64,000 nucleotides of DNA, from positions 186,001 through 250,000 of the forward strand of contig NZ_JASJEX010000004.1 in the NCBI RefSeq assembly GCF_030067705.1, in the 5' to 3' direction. This document shows, piece by piece, positions 1-8,798 of this stretch. The notes under the pieces were generated by a model, which was not told the DNA's origin, searched no databases, and saw only the letters and a program-made list of their open reading frames with translations. Made by a program: the position numbers and the translations under genes. The number at the start of each line of letters is the position of its first letter. The stretch's first letter is position 1. Origin of the DNA: Kribbibacterium absianum (GTDB taxonomy: Bacteria; Actinomycetota; Coriobacteriia; Coriobacteriales; Atopobiaceae).

Positions 1-1
1 C

Positions 2-589
2 GACACGAAGACAAGACAGCAAAGGGTTCTAGCCATTGCCACAGTCGTAGCGTTCTCAGCCATCAATTACTTGCCGAGCTATCAGCAAGGATCCGAGGAT
101 TCTCTACAGCAGCAAGTGACAGCTTTTGGTGCAATAAGAACGATGCTCGCTCAGGCGAACACTCTCGCAGATACGCAAAGTGGCCTCACTGGCGAAGAGC
201 TGCAATTTCTCAATGAGGTAAAATCCATTACTAAGGATGATGTTGTGGTGAACATCCCCTTTGACGGGAGCGGTTTTGCTGACGGCGTCAGTGGAGTGAA
301 CGTACTTTACAAGAGATGGGATCTTCGCAAGGATGAAGTCAGTAGCATCCAGTCTGGGTTGAAAGATATCGCATTTGATACAAACGTGCAAAGAGACGTC
401 CGATCCGCAAACGCAAAGTATGTGCTGCTTCTAGATCAAGGCACTCTTTCGGGAGAGAATGTTTATCTCCCGGAGACCATGGAGGATTTGGACTGGACCG
501 GACTCACAGAGCTGCACGATCAGACTCCCGGCCTTTCACTTGTATTGTCCGAAGGGGACATGAGGCTATACCGCATTGATTGTGCGTAA
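2..589 (+). CDS. C-terminal part of a DUF6541-like membrane protein (5' end outside window)
   Basis: The reading frame is open from the first base, so only the C-terminal ~195 residues are present; the gene begins upstream of the window. A hydrophobic stretch (about residues 10-21 of the visible part) is followed by a soluble tail with the segment NIPFDGSGFADG. This resembles the conserved P-x-DGS-x-x-x tail motif of DUF6541 polytopic proteins, which are probable GT-C-type glycosyltransferases or polymerases in actinobacterial polysaccharide loci. The family assignment rests on that one motif and on position beside a glycosyltransferase cluster. The stop is TAA at 587-589. Base composition is clearly less GC-rich than in the genes after 6.7 kb. 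An internal TTG at 71 is not a convincing start because the frame continues upstream. Confidence 0.5.
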   Translation, partial: DTKTRQQRVLAIATVVAFSAINYLPSYQQGSEDSLQQQVTAFGAIRTMLAQANTLADTQSGLTGEELQFLNEVKSITKDDVVVNIPFDGSGFADGVSGVNVLYKRWDLRKDEVSSIQSGLKDIAFDTNVQRDVRSANAKYVLLLDQGTLSGENVYLPETMEDLDWTGLTELHDQTPGLSLVLSEGDMRLYRIDCA

Positions 590-830
590 TCACATCCGCT
601 CATCCAGTGGAGCGTCGGCAACCGCGCGAGAATCGACACGCTGCCATCTTGACAGTGTCGGAGCCGCATCTCCACAGTCTCGGCGCCTCGCCGGCGAAAC
701 GCCGAGTCCGACGTTCTCGGTATAGGCCGCGCAAGGGCATCTCCGCTTCTTGGTCGCCACTGACTCAAGGGTGAGGCCGGCCGGCAATCGAGCCCGCAGT
801 ATTCGGAGCCGCACTTTCCCCGCTCGACCG

Positions 831-875
831 AAAAAGGGGTGCTGGGAATCCAATAGTCGGACTCCCAGCACCCCT
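831..875 (-). terminator. Rho-independent terminator of the leftward glycosyltransferase operon
   Basis: A perfect 13-bp inverted repeat (835-847 and 863-875) encloses a 15-nt loop. On the minus strand it is followed by five T residues (complement of 831-835). It lies about 170 bp past the stop of the leftward glycosyltransferase gene at 1044. Apart from this hairpin, nothing recognisable was seen in the gene-free stretch 590-1043. Confidence 0.75.
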
Positions 876-1043
876 CCCTCCGCGGTGACGGCGTGATACC
901 CCACTGTTCGCCACTCAATTGCTAGCCATGCGGTCATGTGCAGCGCCACAAGCCGCGTCGTCGCGAATCGTCATTTCGACAAGGATTAGCTTTCGCGCTG
1001 CGGCACCAGCCGCATCTTTCGAATGGCATCCACGGCGCTCGCG

Positions 1044-2021
1044 CTACCAGGCATTTGAATGCTTTACGACAAACTCGTCGGGATCATCCATCAACAGCTC
1101 AAGATCAAGCCAGTCCTGCGGCGTGAAATACGAGGAGTCCAGAGAACCATTCTCGCGAGCATCCCGATACTCCTGAGAAATCCGCTTCGCGAACTCGTGG
1201 TGATAATCCTCAGTAATACGATTATAATTCCATCGGTATGTTCCGAGTTTGAGAAGATTGATAATCTTTCCAAAGTGTTCAAAGAGCTCTGGATTGCGCT
1301 CCATGAATGCTTTCGTGAAAGCATACTCATCACAAACAGAGAATACCTTAGAGTCCGATTTTACTGACGAGTTAGCGTTATCAACGCGATAATGGATATA
1401 TCCACGGCGCACAATCATAACACGTCGCGCACACATCCATACTTGTTGCACAAATGATGTATCCTGGTAAGAAGCTCCAGGCGTCTCATTGAATCTAATA
1501 TGATTATCGACAAGCATATCACGCCGATAAAGTGCAGACCATATGATCGGCAGCGCCGTCAGAAGACCCTGGCTCTCCCGCGGATCATAAACATGACGAT
1601 ACTGGAACTCGGTGAAGGGCTCCTGCAGCACATCGCCTTTCTCGGAATGCTCGTAATAGTTTGCTTTCACAAGATCAAGATGGCGGCGCTTCGCCAAAGA
1701 GTAGAGATTCTTGTACATATGCTTGTCTGCAAAGTCATCCGACTCAAGAATCCCCACGTACTCGCCCAAAGCATGGTCGAGACCCACATTCATTGTCTCT
1801 CCGTACCCACCGTTGGGTTTGGAGATGATTCTGAATCTTGAGTCACGTTCTGCGTAAGACTCCGCAATTGCGAGCGTCGCGTCAGTTGATCCGTCGTCCA
1901 CGCAGATGAATTCGATGGATCTCAGAGTCTGGTCGGCCAGACTATCGAGACACTGACGAAGGTACTTCTCTACGTTGTACATGGGGACAATGACGGAGAC
2001 AGCGGGCGCATGCTGCTTCAT
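1044..2021 (-). CDS. GT2 glycosyltransferase (WcaA-like)
   Basis: This 325-residue inverting glycosyltransferase has a GT-A fold and no transmembrane segment. It probably adds one sugar to a lipid-linked polysaccharide unit at the inner membrane face. The N-terminal GT2 domain starts with VSVIVPMYN (8-16), has VDDGSTD (41-47) for nucleotide binding, and has ESDD (93-96) as the DxD-type metal site. A C-terminal part (~150-325) carries ETPGASYQDTSF and a YR-DN-NSSVKS block, both shared with the paralogue at 5367-6443. The start is ATG after GGGAGG (9 nt away). It is the last gene of a leftward run of four GT2 genes and is followed by a terminator. The region is AT-rich for this genome, which suggests acquisition. 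Donor and acceptor cannot be read from sequence. Confidence 0.85.
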   Translation of the reverse strand: MKQHAPAVSVIVPMYNVEKYLRQCLDSLADQTLRSIEFICVDDGSTDATLAIAESYAERDSRFRIISKPNGGYGETMNVGLDHALGEYVGILESDDFADKHMYKNLYSLAKRRHLDLVKANYYEHSEKGDVLQEPFTEFQYRHVYDPRESQGLLTALPIIWSALYRRDMLVDNHIRFNETPGASYQDTSFVQQVWMCARRVMIVRRGYIHYRVDNANSSVKSDSKVFSVCDEYAFTKAFMERNPELFEHFGKIINLLKLGTYRWNYNRITEDYHHEFAKRISQEYRDARENGSLDSSYFTPQDWLDLELLMDDPDEFVVKHSNAW

Positions 2022-2031
2022 GTTTCCCTCC

Positions 2032-4176
2032 CTATTCCTTGACCAGACGGGTCACTGCACGCACCAGGCGCCTCGGCACATCCACCACAGTGCTCCCAAT
2101 CCGATACGTCACAGAGGAATAGTAACGGTCGAGCGCCTCCTGCGCGTTCGCTGTCTGCTCTGCCTGTACAAGAGCTGTGCGGCGGTTCTCTTCGCTAAGG
2201 GTCATCAGAGAGAGACAGAGGGCACGAGCAAGGTCTCTCTCCGTCTCGGCTGCTCTCGCACACACCATGGCATCCTCGAAGAGTCTCCGTGCCGCCAAAG
2301 AGCTGAGCACCCGATGGAAGGCCTCCTCGGGCAGCTCCCTAGGCTGCGCACCACCCTCTTCGAAGGCTTGACTCAATTCACAGAGCCGCCCAAAACGCTC
2401 GAATCCAACGCTAAGCATCAAATACGTAAGTGCGAGGGAGCACATCGCTCGGTCAACGGCTGCCTCTGTCGGCGCCATGTCCAGAGCCTCAACGAGCAGC
2501 AGCGTGTCCTCTTTGATGCCGCTCCAAGGAAGCCTGTCCGCACACGCAGCGGTCACTTCCTGGAACGCAAAGAACGGAACCCGCGTGTAGAGGAAACTGG
2601 GCACGAGCAAAGAGCACGCAGTAGAGAGAACCACCGGCGAGGATGCGGCTCGGAGTTTTTGTGACACCAGAAGCCGAGAGCTCTCCTGCACCAGCCTCCG
2701 GGAGAACACCTTGTTGGACGGACTCATGGAAACGGCCTCAAGAAAACCAGCGCCAAAGTCCGAAGGTCGATACCATCCCGACGGTAGGCTAGGTTCAGAT
2801 AGCACAGGTTCGGCGTACTCATACGAATCAAAAACACCGCAGTAATTAGCGGAATCTGTGAAGACCATCAGGTCTGGGCAGACAACGTCCTCCAGAGGCG
2901 CGGCCTCCTCGGCAGTCTCAAGATCTGGGCGCAGCGACCCCTTCATCTCCCTCAAGGCAGTGGGCTCAATAAGCAGGCCATTCTCCACCAGCCACACGTT
3001 CGAGGAATCAAGTTCGGAAGCCATCTCGACAAAAGGTCGATCGAGAATTCGGACGCGACGATCTCGCTTTGCCAACGCGAAGACCGACTCATCGGGGTCT
3101 TTTTCGCATTCCACCCATATGCGAAGGTTCTGTTGCTCCTGGTACTCCAAGCTCCCCAAGGTTTTCTCGTCCGCCGGCTCTCCGTCGGCGACATACAGAA
3201 CGAAGGTCATCAGCGGTGGCTCGTCGATGATGTCGTGCGCATCGAGCAGGAACTCCAGACGCCGCGTTGCTTCTCTCCCGAGGCGGTAGAGACCCATCCC
3301 GTAGCCTGGAAGGTAGACACCTAGGAGCTCGGCCAGTTCGCCTGAAAACTCTTCTCGTTCGTTGAAGGTCATTCGTGACGCCATGTTGTAGAGGAAGGCA
3401 ATCAGCCAGTAGAGGAGTTCCTCCTCGTATTGTTTGATAAGCCCACGCTCCTGCCACGCGGAGAGGACGGCTCGAGCGGCCTCCAAGTGCTGCCATGCCG
3501 CCTTGTTCTCGTTGGGCACATACTCCCCGAGACCCGCTTCCTTATGGATTCGATAGAAGTAAAGTTGATCCTTTGTGAAAGCCACAACCCGGGCGTAGGG
3601 GAATACGAAGAACTGGAACGCGTGATCCTCCGCAAGGCGAAGATGCTCGTCGAGACGGAGCCGGTGTTCTTCAAGAAGACTCCGACGGTAGAGTTTGTTG
3701 CACATCAACGGATAAGACCCTTGATAGTGCAATAATGCGTCTACGCCATCGCGCACAACGGCGTTGACACAGGCAAATGACGCGTCCGCCCAACCGAGCG
3801 TGGGAAACGTCTTGCCTCCGAACACGACGATATCGGCAACCTCTTTTTCTGCGAGATTCCGAAGCTCCTCGCAGGCATGATCCGCCAGCAGGTCGTCCGC
3901 ATCGACGAACAGAACGTACTCGCCCGTCGCTTGTTCAAGACCCAGGTTACGCGCCGCAGAAACGCCTTCGTTTGCCTTGTGCGTTACCCGAACGCGGGCA
4001 TCACGCGTGACCCAGCAGTCCAGAAGCTCGGAGGAACCGTCCGTTGAACCATCATCGATGCACAACACCTCGATATTCTTGAGTGTTTGTCCCACCAAGC
4101 TCTCAAGACACTCATTGAGGAAACGGTGCGCGTTGTAAACCGGGACAATAATCGAGACATCAGGACAACCCAACAC
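2032..4176 (-). CDS. Two-part GT2 glycosyltransferase with a degenerate second domain
   Basis: The predicted protein has 714 residues. The N-terminal ~270 form a standard GT2 domain: VSIIVPVYN at ~7-15, DDGSTD at 41-46, DADD at 92-95. The middle part (about residues 320-415) looks like a worn second GT-A domain, with a hydrophobic strand, a SLEYQEQQ helix like the usual SL-x-x-QT helix, and a D-R-RV-R-IL strand. It has no DDGSTD or DxD. The rest is helical and ends in a basic amphipathic tail. The frame extends up to TTG 4293, but GTG 4176 is preferred: it has GGAAGG 5 nt upstream, sits just before the conserved VSIIVPVYN, and leaves room for a TATAAT box at 4240-4245. GTG 4182 is an alternative. 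Donor and acceptor are unknown. Confidence 0.8.
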   Translation of the reverse strand: MLGCPDVSIIVPVYNAHRFLNECLESLVGQTLKNIEVLCIDDGSTDGSSELLDCWVTRDARVRVTHKANEGVSAARNLGLEQATGEYVLFVDADDLLADHACEELRNLAEKEVADIVVFGGKTFPTLGWADASFACVNAVVRDGVDALLHYQGSYPLMCNKLYRRSLLEEHRLRLDEHLRLAEDHAFQFFVFPYARVVAFTKDQLYFYRIHKEAGLGEYVPNENKAAWQHLEAARAVLSAWQERGLIKQYEEELLYWLIAFLYNMASRMTFNEREEFSGELAELLGVYLPGYGMGLYRLGREATRRLEFLLDAHDIIDEPPLMTFVLYVADGEPADEKTLGSLEYQEQQNLRIWVECEKDPDESVFALAKRDRRVRILDRPFVEMASELDSSNVWLVENGLLIEPTALREMKGSLRPDLETAEEAAPLEDVVCPDLMVFTDSANYCGVFDSYEYAEPVLSEPSLPSGWYRPSDFGAGFLEAVSMSPSNKVFSRRLVQESSRLLVSQKLRAASSPVVLSTACSLLVPSFLYTRVPFFAFQEVTAACADRLPWSGIKEDTLLLVEALDMAPTEAAVDRAMCSLALTYLMLSVGFERFGRLCELSQAFEEGGAQPRELPEEAFHRVLSSLAARRLFEDAMVCARAAETERDLARALCLSLMTLSEENRRTALVQAEQTANAQEALDRYYSSVTYRIGSTVVDVPRRLVRAVTRLVKE

Positions 4177-4239
4177 GCTCACCTTCCAATGTTCGCCACC
4201 GATCCTCGGGAACTCCAAGGCAATAGCTACCGACGGCAG

Positions 4240-4245
4240 ATTATA
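4240..4245 (-). promoter_or_regulatory. Possible -10 box for the glycosyltransferase gene starting at 4176
   Basis: A perfect TATAAT on the minus strand lies about 64 nt upstream of the preferred GTG start, between two leftward GT2 genes. No good -35 hexamer was found at 16-18 bp, so this is only a candidate. Confidence 0.3.
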
Positions 4246-4305
4246 TGCGGGGCCCGCTGCCTCCGCGTCCGTGACGCAAGCCACCACCGGCAAACCTTCA
4301 AGCTG

Positions 4306-5367
4306 CTAGCAGCCTCTCAGTTTCCGTCCCACCGCTTCTACCAACGAGCCCCAGCCCTTCTCCTGCACGCGATACGCCAAACGTGCGACCAGTGCATCGG
4401 CCTCGGTCACGTGTCTCTTTGAAAGGACCCGTAAAACCAGCGCTGTGCCCCATCCCACTCCGGAGTACCCGAAAGCCCTGCACCGGGAGGCGAGTTCGCG
4501 AACCGCATTGCATGCCTCATCGCGCTCTGATGGCTCCAGCAGCAACGCCTGCAATCCCACATACTCCACGAGCCATCTCAAGAGCTCCGCAGCCTGGGAC
4601 TGCAGATAGCCGAGACGATCCGCCTCCGCGAACACCCGGTTCGCAGCCTGAATGTGCTTTTGAACCTTCTCGGATGGGGTTCGCAACGCTTCCCCAGTAA
4701 GCGAACCCGGCCGCTTCATTCTGTAGTTGTAAAGCTTTCGAGAGGAAAGCTGAACGCGGTTAGCTTGAGGGTACAACGCAAAGGCAAATACCTCGTCCTC
4801 GCCGCAATCACACTGACTGTCGAATCGAATGCCGTTCTTCTCCAGAAAGGCTCTATCTACGGCCATGCGAACCGCATAAGGGGAGGACATCTCCTCGAAG
4901 AGCAACTGCGGAGAGAAGCCTTCGAACAACGCATCTCGTGGACTCAGGTGTTCCTGTATCCACGGGTCAGCATACTCTTCGGGAAAACAGCGCCCTCCGA
5001 AGGTTAATACGTCCAGAGGCCGCCCCGCTTCGGCCGCCCGCGCGAACGCATTCCACACGACCTCGCAGGTGTCACGATTAACAAAGTCGTCAGGGTCTAC
5101 AAAGACCAGCACGGCGCCCGATGCGTTCTCGATTCCGACATTGCGTGCCTGGGACACACCGGCGTTTTCTTGTGTCACCACCCGTATCCTGGAATCACGT
5201 TCGGAGTACTCGCGCAGGATGGCCGGAGATCCGTCCGTCGAACCATCGTCTACGGCCACAATCTCAATGTCGGGCAATGTCTGGCCAATTAGAGAATCGA
5301 AGCATTGGCGCAGATAGGGCTCTACGTTGTACACCGGTACGACGATAGAGACCTTTGGAGCTGCCAC
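4306..5367 (-). CDS. GT2 glycosyltransferase
   Basis: This 353-residue soluble GT-A enzyme has VSIVVPVYN at 6-14, VDDGSTD at 39-45 and DPDD at 91-94 as the metal-binding acidic motif. The C-terminal half contains a CGEDEVF segment, like the acidic catalytic-base region of other GT2 enzymes, and then a helical tail. The GTG start has a strong GGAGGGG site 5 nt upstream and overlaps the TAG of the preceding gene by one base (TAGTG), so the two are probably translationally coupled. It belongs to the leftward run 1044-6443. Substrate specificity is unknown. Confidence 0.85.
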   Translation of the reverse strand: MAAPKVSIVVPVYNVEPYLRQCFDSLIGQTLPDIEIVAVDDGSTDGSPAILREYSERDSRIRVVTQENAGVSQARNVGIENASGAVLVFVDPDDFVNRDTCEVVWNAFARAAEAGRPLDVLTFGGRCFPEEYADPWIQEHLSPRDALFEGFSPQLLFEEMSSPYAVRMAVDRAFLEKNGIRFDSQCDCGEDEVFAFALYPQANRVQLSSRKLYNYRMKRPGSLTGEALRTPSEKVQKHIQAANRVFAEADRLGYLQSQAAELLRWLVEYVGLQALLLEPSERDEACNAVRELASRCRAFGYSGVGWGTALVLRVLSKRHVTEADALVARLAYRVQEKGWGSLVEAVGRKLRGC

Positions 5368-6443
5368 TAAAACCCCTCCGAGAATCGCTCGCGAAGAGCC
5401 TTGCCCAAGAGCCTCGGGCCACCAACCCGAAGATAGCGACTCAGAATAGCCGCGGCTCCCTTTCCCTGGAAATTCGCCGAGCGACGGGCATCGTAATCGT
5501 CAGGGCTTTTCGTCAACTCGAGGAAGTCCGCCTGGGCCCACGGTGCGAAACAAGAGAAGTCTATGCGACCTTCGACCCAGTCCCGATGCAGCTCGTCGGC
5601 AATCCGATTGCGGTACTCACCACGCACCTCAGGCGCCAAGCGGTCATAGTTCCACAGGTAATTTAAGAACTTTGCGTACGCCACTGCGCCGCGAACATCC
5701 TCGAACCGGCCGGGGTCCTCGTCAAGAAACCGCGTCACCTCATCATGCTCGTCACACACGCAAAAGACCTTTTCCGGCGATTTCACCGAGGAGTTCTCGT
5801 TGTCCTGACGATAACGAATGATTACATGATCAACGAACGCAACCCGCTCAGCGCATGCCCAGACCTTATAGGCGAAACTCGTGTCCTGATAAGACGCCCC
5901 CGGGGTCTCCAAGAACCGAATCCTCTCCTTGCGCAGAAAGTCACGAAGATAGAGGCCGCTCCAAATGGATGCAGGCAGAGCGAAGAGCTGAGTCAGCTCC
6001 CGGGCGTTGTGAACTCCCTCTGGCCAGTCGGACTCAACGATGGCCGCTCTCTCATGGCGCTCAGGAGAGGACCAGTAGTACTCGAAGTCGCCCTTAACCA
6101 CCTGAGCGTCGGTAACGCACGCGGCATCGACAAGCACTTGAAGACCCTCGGGCACCATGACGTCATCCGACTCGAGAATCGACACGTAAGTCCCCCGAGC
6201 TTCGTCCAGACCTCGGTTCATAGAGGCACCGTAGCCCGAGTTGGATTTATCGATGGCACGAAAACGAGAGTCCCGGTCCAAAAACGCCTGGATGATGGCG
6301 CGCGAGCCATCTGTCGACCCATCATTGATGATGATTGCCTCAAAGTCCTGGAACGTCTGAGCCACGAGAGACTCGAGGCACTCCTCGAGATATCGCTCAA
6401 CGTTGTAGACGGGGACAAGCACGCTGACGACGGGTGTGGACAT
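5367..6443 (-). CDS. GT2 glycosyltransferase, paralogue of the 1044-2021 protein
   Basis: This 358-residue GT2 enzyme is first in the leftward run. It has VSVLVPVYN at 6-14, NDGSTD at 40-45 and ESDD at 91-94. Its C-terminal part shares ETPGASYQDTSF, the NSSVKSPEKVF-type block and a VCDE motif with the last gene of the run, so the two arose by duplication or recruit related substrates. The frame extends to 6524, but ATG 6443 is chosen because it directly precedes the conserved GT2 start. The Shine-Dalgarno site there is weak (GAGAG). The gene is divergent from the DPM1-like gene at 6737 across a 293-bp spacer. Confidence 0.8.
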   Translation of the reverse strand: MSTPVVSVLVPVYNVERYLEECLESLVAQTFQDFEAIIINDGSTDGSRAIIQAFLDRDSRFRAIDKSNSGYGASMNRGLDEARGTYVSILESDDVMVPEGLQVLVDAACVTDAQVVKGDFEYYWSSPERHERAAIVESDWPEGVHNARELTQLFALPASIWSGLYLRDFLRKERIRFLETPGASYQDTSFAYKVWACAERVAFVDHVIIRYRQDNENSSVKSPEKVFCVCDEHDEVTRFLDEDPGRFEDVRGAVAYAKFLNYLWNYDRLAPEVRGEYRNRIADELHRDWVEGRIDFSCFAPWAQADFLELTKSPDDYDARRSANFQGKGAAAILSRYLRVGGPRLLGKALRERFSEGF

Positions 6444-6682
6444 GGGGTCTCTCTTCTCGGCCATTGGGTGCACGAAGCCTAACAAAACCAGATGAAGATA
6501 CTGCGGGAACAGCACTGAGACCACTTTGCCGGCAACTCCTCTATGGCCTCTGGGTCCTGATAGCTTCGCCGACGAATGCGGACCGTCTTGCCCAGAGCAC
6601 CGATTGCGTGCGCGCCGCGTTCCTCCAGCGCCAAAAGAGCCAGAGAATCCATAGGATTCCGATGCCCCCGGATGGGCCGGGC

Positions 6683-6688
6683 TATGAT
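6683..6688 (+). promoter_or_regulatory. Possible -10 box for the 6737 operon
   Basis: TATGAT lies about 50 nt upstream of the TTG start at 6737, in the divergent spacer 6444-6736. No matching -35 is obvious. Nothing else was recognised in this spacer. Confidence 0.3.
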
Positions 6689-6736
6689 AGAGCCCGTGTT
6701 TCGAGCAACCAGCACTGCCGTCCCTAAGGAGCCCCC

Positions 6737-7420
6737 TTGAAGGTCCTCGCCATAGTGCCCGCCTACAACGAGGAGGAGAGCCTCGAGCGCACCATGACGA
6801 GCCTGCAAGCGGCCTGCCCGCAGGTGGACGTGCTCGTCATCAACGACGGTTCTCGGGACGCCACCGGCGAAATCTGCGACCGTAACGGCTACAACCACTT
6901 GGACATGCCCATCAACTGCGGTCTCACGGCCGGTTTCCAGGCCGGGATCAAGTACGCGTTGCGCAACGGTTACGACGCTGCCGTGCAGTTCGACGCCGAC
7001 GGCCAGCACCTCCCCGAGTACATCCCCGCAATGGCAAAGGCCATGGAGGACGAGGACGCGGACATCGTGATCGCGAGCCGTTTCCTCGAAGGCGATCGCG
7101 GCCACTCGCTGCGGCACGTGGGCAACGCGCTCATTTCCGGCCTCATCAGGCTCACTACGGGCGTGCGCATCACCGATCCCACGAGCGGCATGCGCATGTA
7201 TCGGAGGAACCTCTTCGAGGACTTCGCCCGCGGCTTTGACATCGGACCCGAGCCCGACTCCATCGCCATCCTCATCACGCAGGACAACGCTCGCGTGATG
7301 GAGGTCCCCGCCCAGATGCGCGACCGCGCCGCCGGTGAGAGCTACCTCAAGCCGGCTCGCGCGATCCAGTACATGGCGCGCACTTGCCTCAACATCCTCT
7401 TCTTCCAGTGGTTCAAGTAG
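6737..7420 (+). CDS. DPM1-type polyprenyl-phosphate glycosyltransferase
   Basis: This 227-residue GT2 enzyme belongs to the dolichol-phosphate mannosyltransferase group. It has IVPAYNEEES near the N-terminus, VINDGSRD in the nucleotide site and DADGQH at 86-91, the metal/catalytic motif of the DPM1 class. In this family a nucleotide sugar is transferred to a polyprenyl phosphate, giving a membrane donor for GT-C enzymes outside. There is no C-terminal membrane anchor; the DUF2304 protein encoded just downstream probably supplies membrane contact. The TTG start has AAGGAG 6 nt upstream. It heads a rightward operon with DUF2304 and another GT2 gene. The sugar is not determined. Confidence 0.85.
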   Translation: MKVLAIVPAYNEEESLERTMTSLQAACPQVDVLVINDGSRDATGEICDRNGYNHLDMPINCGLTAGFQAGIKYALRNGYDAAVQFDADGQHLPEYIPAMAKAMEDEDADIVIASRFLEGDRGHSLRHVGNALISGLIRLTTGVRITDPTSGMRMYRRNLFEDFARGFDIGPEPDSIAILITQDNARVMEVPAQMRDRAAGESYLKPARAIQYMARTCLNILFFQWFK

Positions 7421-7429
7421 GGAGACCCA

Positions 7430-7786
7430 ATGAGCCTGCCCCAGAGAATCGTGCTCTTCTTGGGTGCCGTCTTTATCCTGGCGCTCATCTGCTCGGCCGT
7501 GAAGAAACGCCGCATCCAGATCGAGGACTCGCTCTTCTGGGTGTTCTTCGCCGCGCTGCTCGTGGTCATCGGGGCGTTCCCGCAGATTGCGTACTTCTTC
7601 AGCCACCTGCTTGGGTTCATCAGCCCGTCCAACTTTGTGTTCGCGGCGGTGATCGCCGTGTTGCTGGTGCGGGAGTTCCGCAACTCCTCGAAGATCAGCG
7701 TGCTGCGGTACCGGCTGGACCAGCTGGCGGAGGAAGTGGCGCTGGACAAGAACGAGGATGGGCGGGGGCGCGATCATGACCAGTGA
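7430..7786 (+). CDS. DUF2304 small membrane protein
   Basis: The product has 118 residues and three hydrophobic segments (about 5-22, 34-58 and 64-82), then a charged helical tail rich in Arg and Glu. This is the layout of DUF2304 proteins, commonly encoded beside DPM1-like glycosyltransferases; a partner or anchoring role is inferred from that pairing. It starts 9 bp after the DPM1-like gene with a GGGAG site, and its end overlaps the next gene by 11 bp, so the three are almost certainly co-transcribed. Its biochemical role is not established. Confidence 0.8.
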   Translation: MSLPQRIVLFLGAVFILALICSAVKKRRIQIEDSLFWVFFAALLVVIGAFPQIAYFFSHLLGFISPSNFVFAAVIAVLLVREFRNSSKISVLRYRLDQLAEEVALDKNEDGRGRDHDQ

Positions 7787-8795
7787 GGTGCCGCTCGTTA
7801 GCGTGGTGATGCCGGTCTACAACGCGGGCCCTTCGCTGCAGCGTACCCTCGACGCGCTCGCCGCCCAGACCCACCCGCGCTGCGAGTTCCTCTGCGTGAA
7901 CGACGGCAGCACGGACGACTCGCTGACGGTGCTGCAAGCCCAGGCCGCGCGCGACCCGCGCTTCCGAGTCATCGACCAGGGCAATGCCGGGGCGTACCGT
8001 GCGCGGTTCACGGGCATCGACGCCGCACAGGGCGACTACCTGGCCTTTTGCGACGCCGGGGATCTCCCTGCCCCGACCATGGTCGAGCGGCTTGTGAAAG
8101 AGGCCGAGAAGACCGACGCCGACCTTTCCGTGTGCGCTTATCGCCGAGCCTCGCTCGGCGGGCACGAGAAGGCCCGTCCGGAAATGACCGCGTTCTGCAC
8201 CGGCGCACGGGCCGCCACGCCCGAGTCCGGTTGGCTCGTCACCGTGAACACCGCCCTCTGGAACAAACTGTACCGGCGCGACCTGGTGGCTTCCCTCGAG
8301 CCGCTTCCCGACCCTCCGCGCGTGGCCGAGGATGCGCTCTTTTTGCTGGAGCTGTATCCGCACGTAGGCACCGTGGCGTTCACGGAAGAGCCCCTCTATG
8401 ACTACGTGGTCGAGGAGGGCTCGGCCATGCAGCAGGTGTCGGCCGAGGACTTTGGCCAGACCGTCGAGGCCTGGCGGGAGGTTCGCCGGCGTTTGGCTGC
8501 GAAGTCGCCGGCCTATCTCGAGCTCTTCGACCTTGCGGCCTTTGTGCACCTGGGAATATCGCTGCCCACGCGCATGGGCGGCTGCCTTCCCTACCGGGAC
8601 ATCCGGACGACGGTGGACCGGGAGTTCCCCCAGCAGCGGTGCACGTCGTTGCTCAGCCGAGAGTCCCTCCGAAAGCATCCCGGCCTCCGAACCGCGGCCT
8701 TCGCGCACGGGCTCTACCGGGCCGGCCTCATGACGCCGGCACTCGGCGCCTACAATCTGCTGAACCGGCTGAGCCCGTCGGAGATCAAGTGGTAG
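7776..8795 (+). CDS. GT2 glycosyltransferase
   Basis: This 339-residue GT2 enzyme has VSVVMPVYN near the N-terminus, VNDGSTDDS as the nucleotide site, and CDAGD where most relatives have DxDD. The acidic metal motif is therefore slightly atypical (Ala-Gly in the middle). An AEDALF segment supplies acidic residues in the C-terminal half. ATG 7776 is chosen over the in-frame ATG 7758 because the conserved domain begins just after it and GGGGG lies upstream. It overlaps the DUF2304 gene by 11 bp and ends 3 bp from the convergent licD-like gene, leaving no room for a separate terminator. Confidence 0.82.
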   Translation: MTSEVPLVSVVMPVYNAGPSLQRTLDALAAQTHPRCEFLCVNDGSTDDSLTVLQAQAARDPRFRVIDQGNAGAYRARFTGIDAAQGDYLAFCDAGDLPAPTMVERLVKEAEKTDADLSVCAYRRASLGGHEKARPEMTAFCTGARAATPESGWLVTVNTALWNKLYRRDLVASLEPLPDPPRVAEDALFLLELYPHVGTVAFTEEPLYDYVVEEGSAMQQVSAEDFGQTVEAWREVRRRLAAKSPAYLELFDLAAFVHLGISLPTRMGGCLPYRDIRTTVDREFPQQRCTSLLSRESLRKHPGLRTAAFAHGLYRAGLMTPALGAYNLLNRLSPSEIKW

Positions 8796-8798
8796 GAC

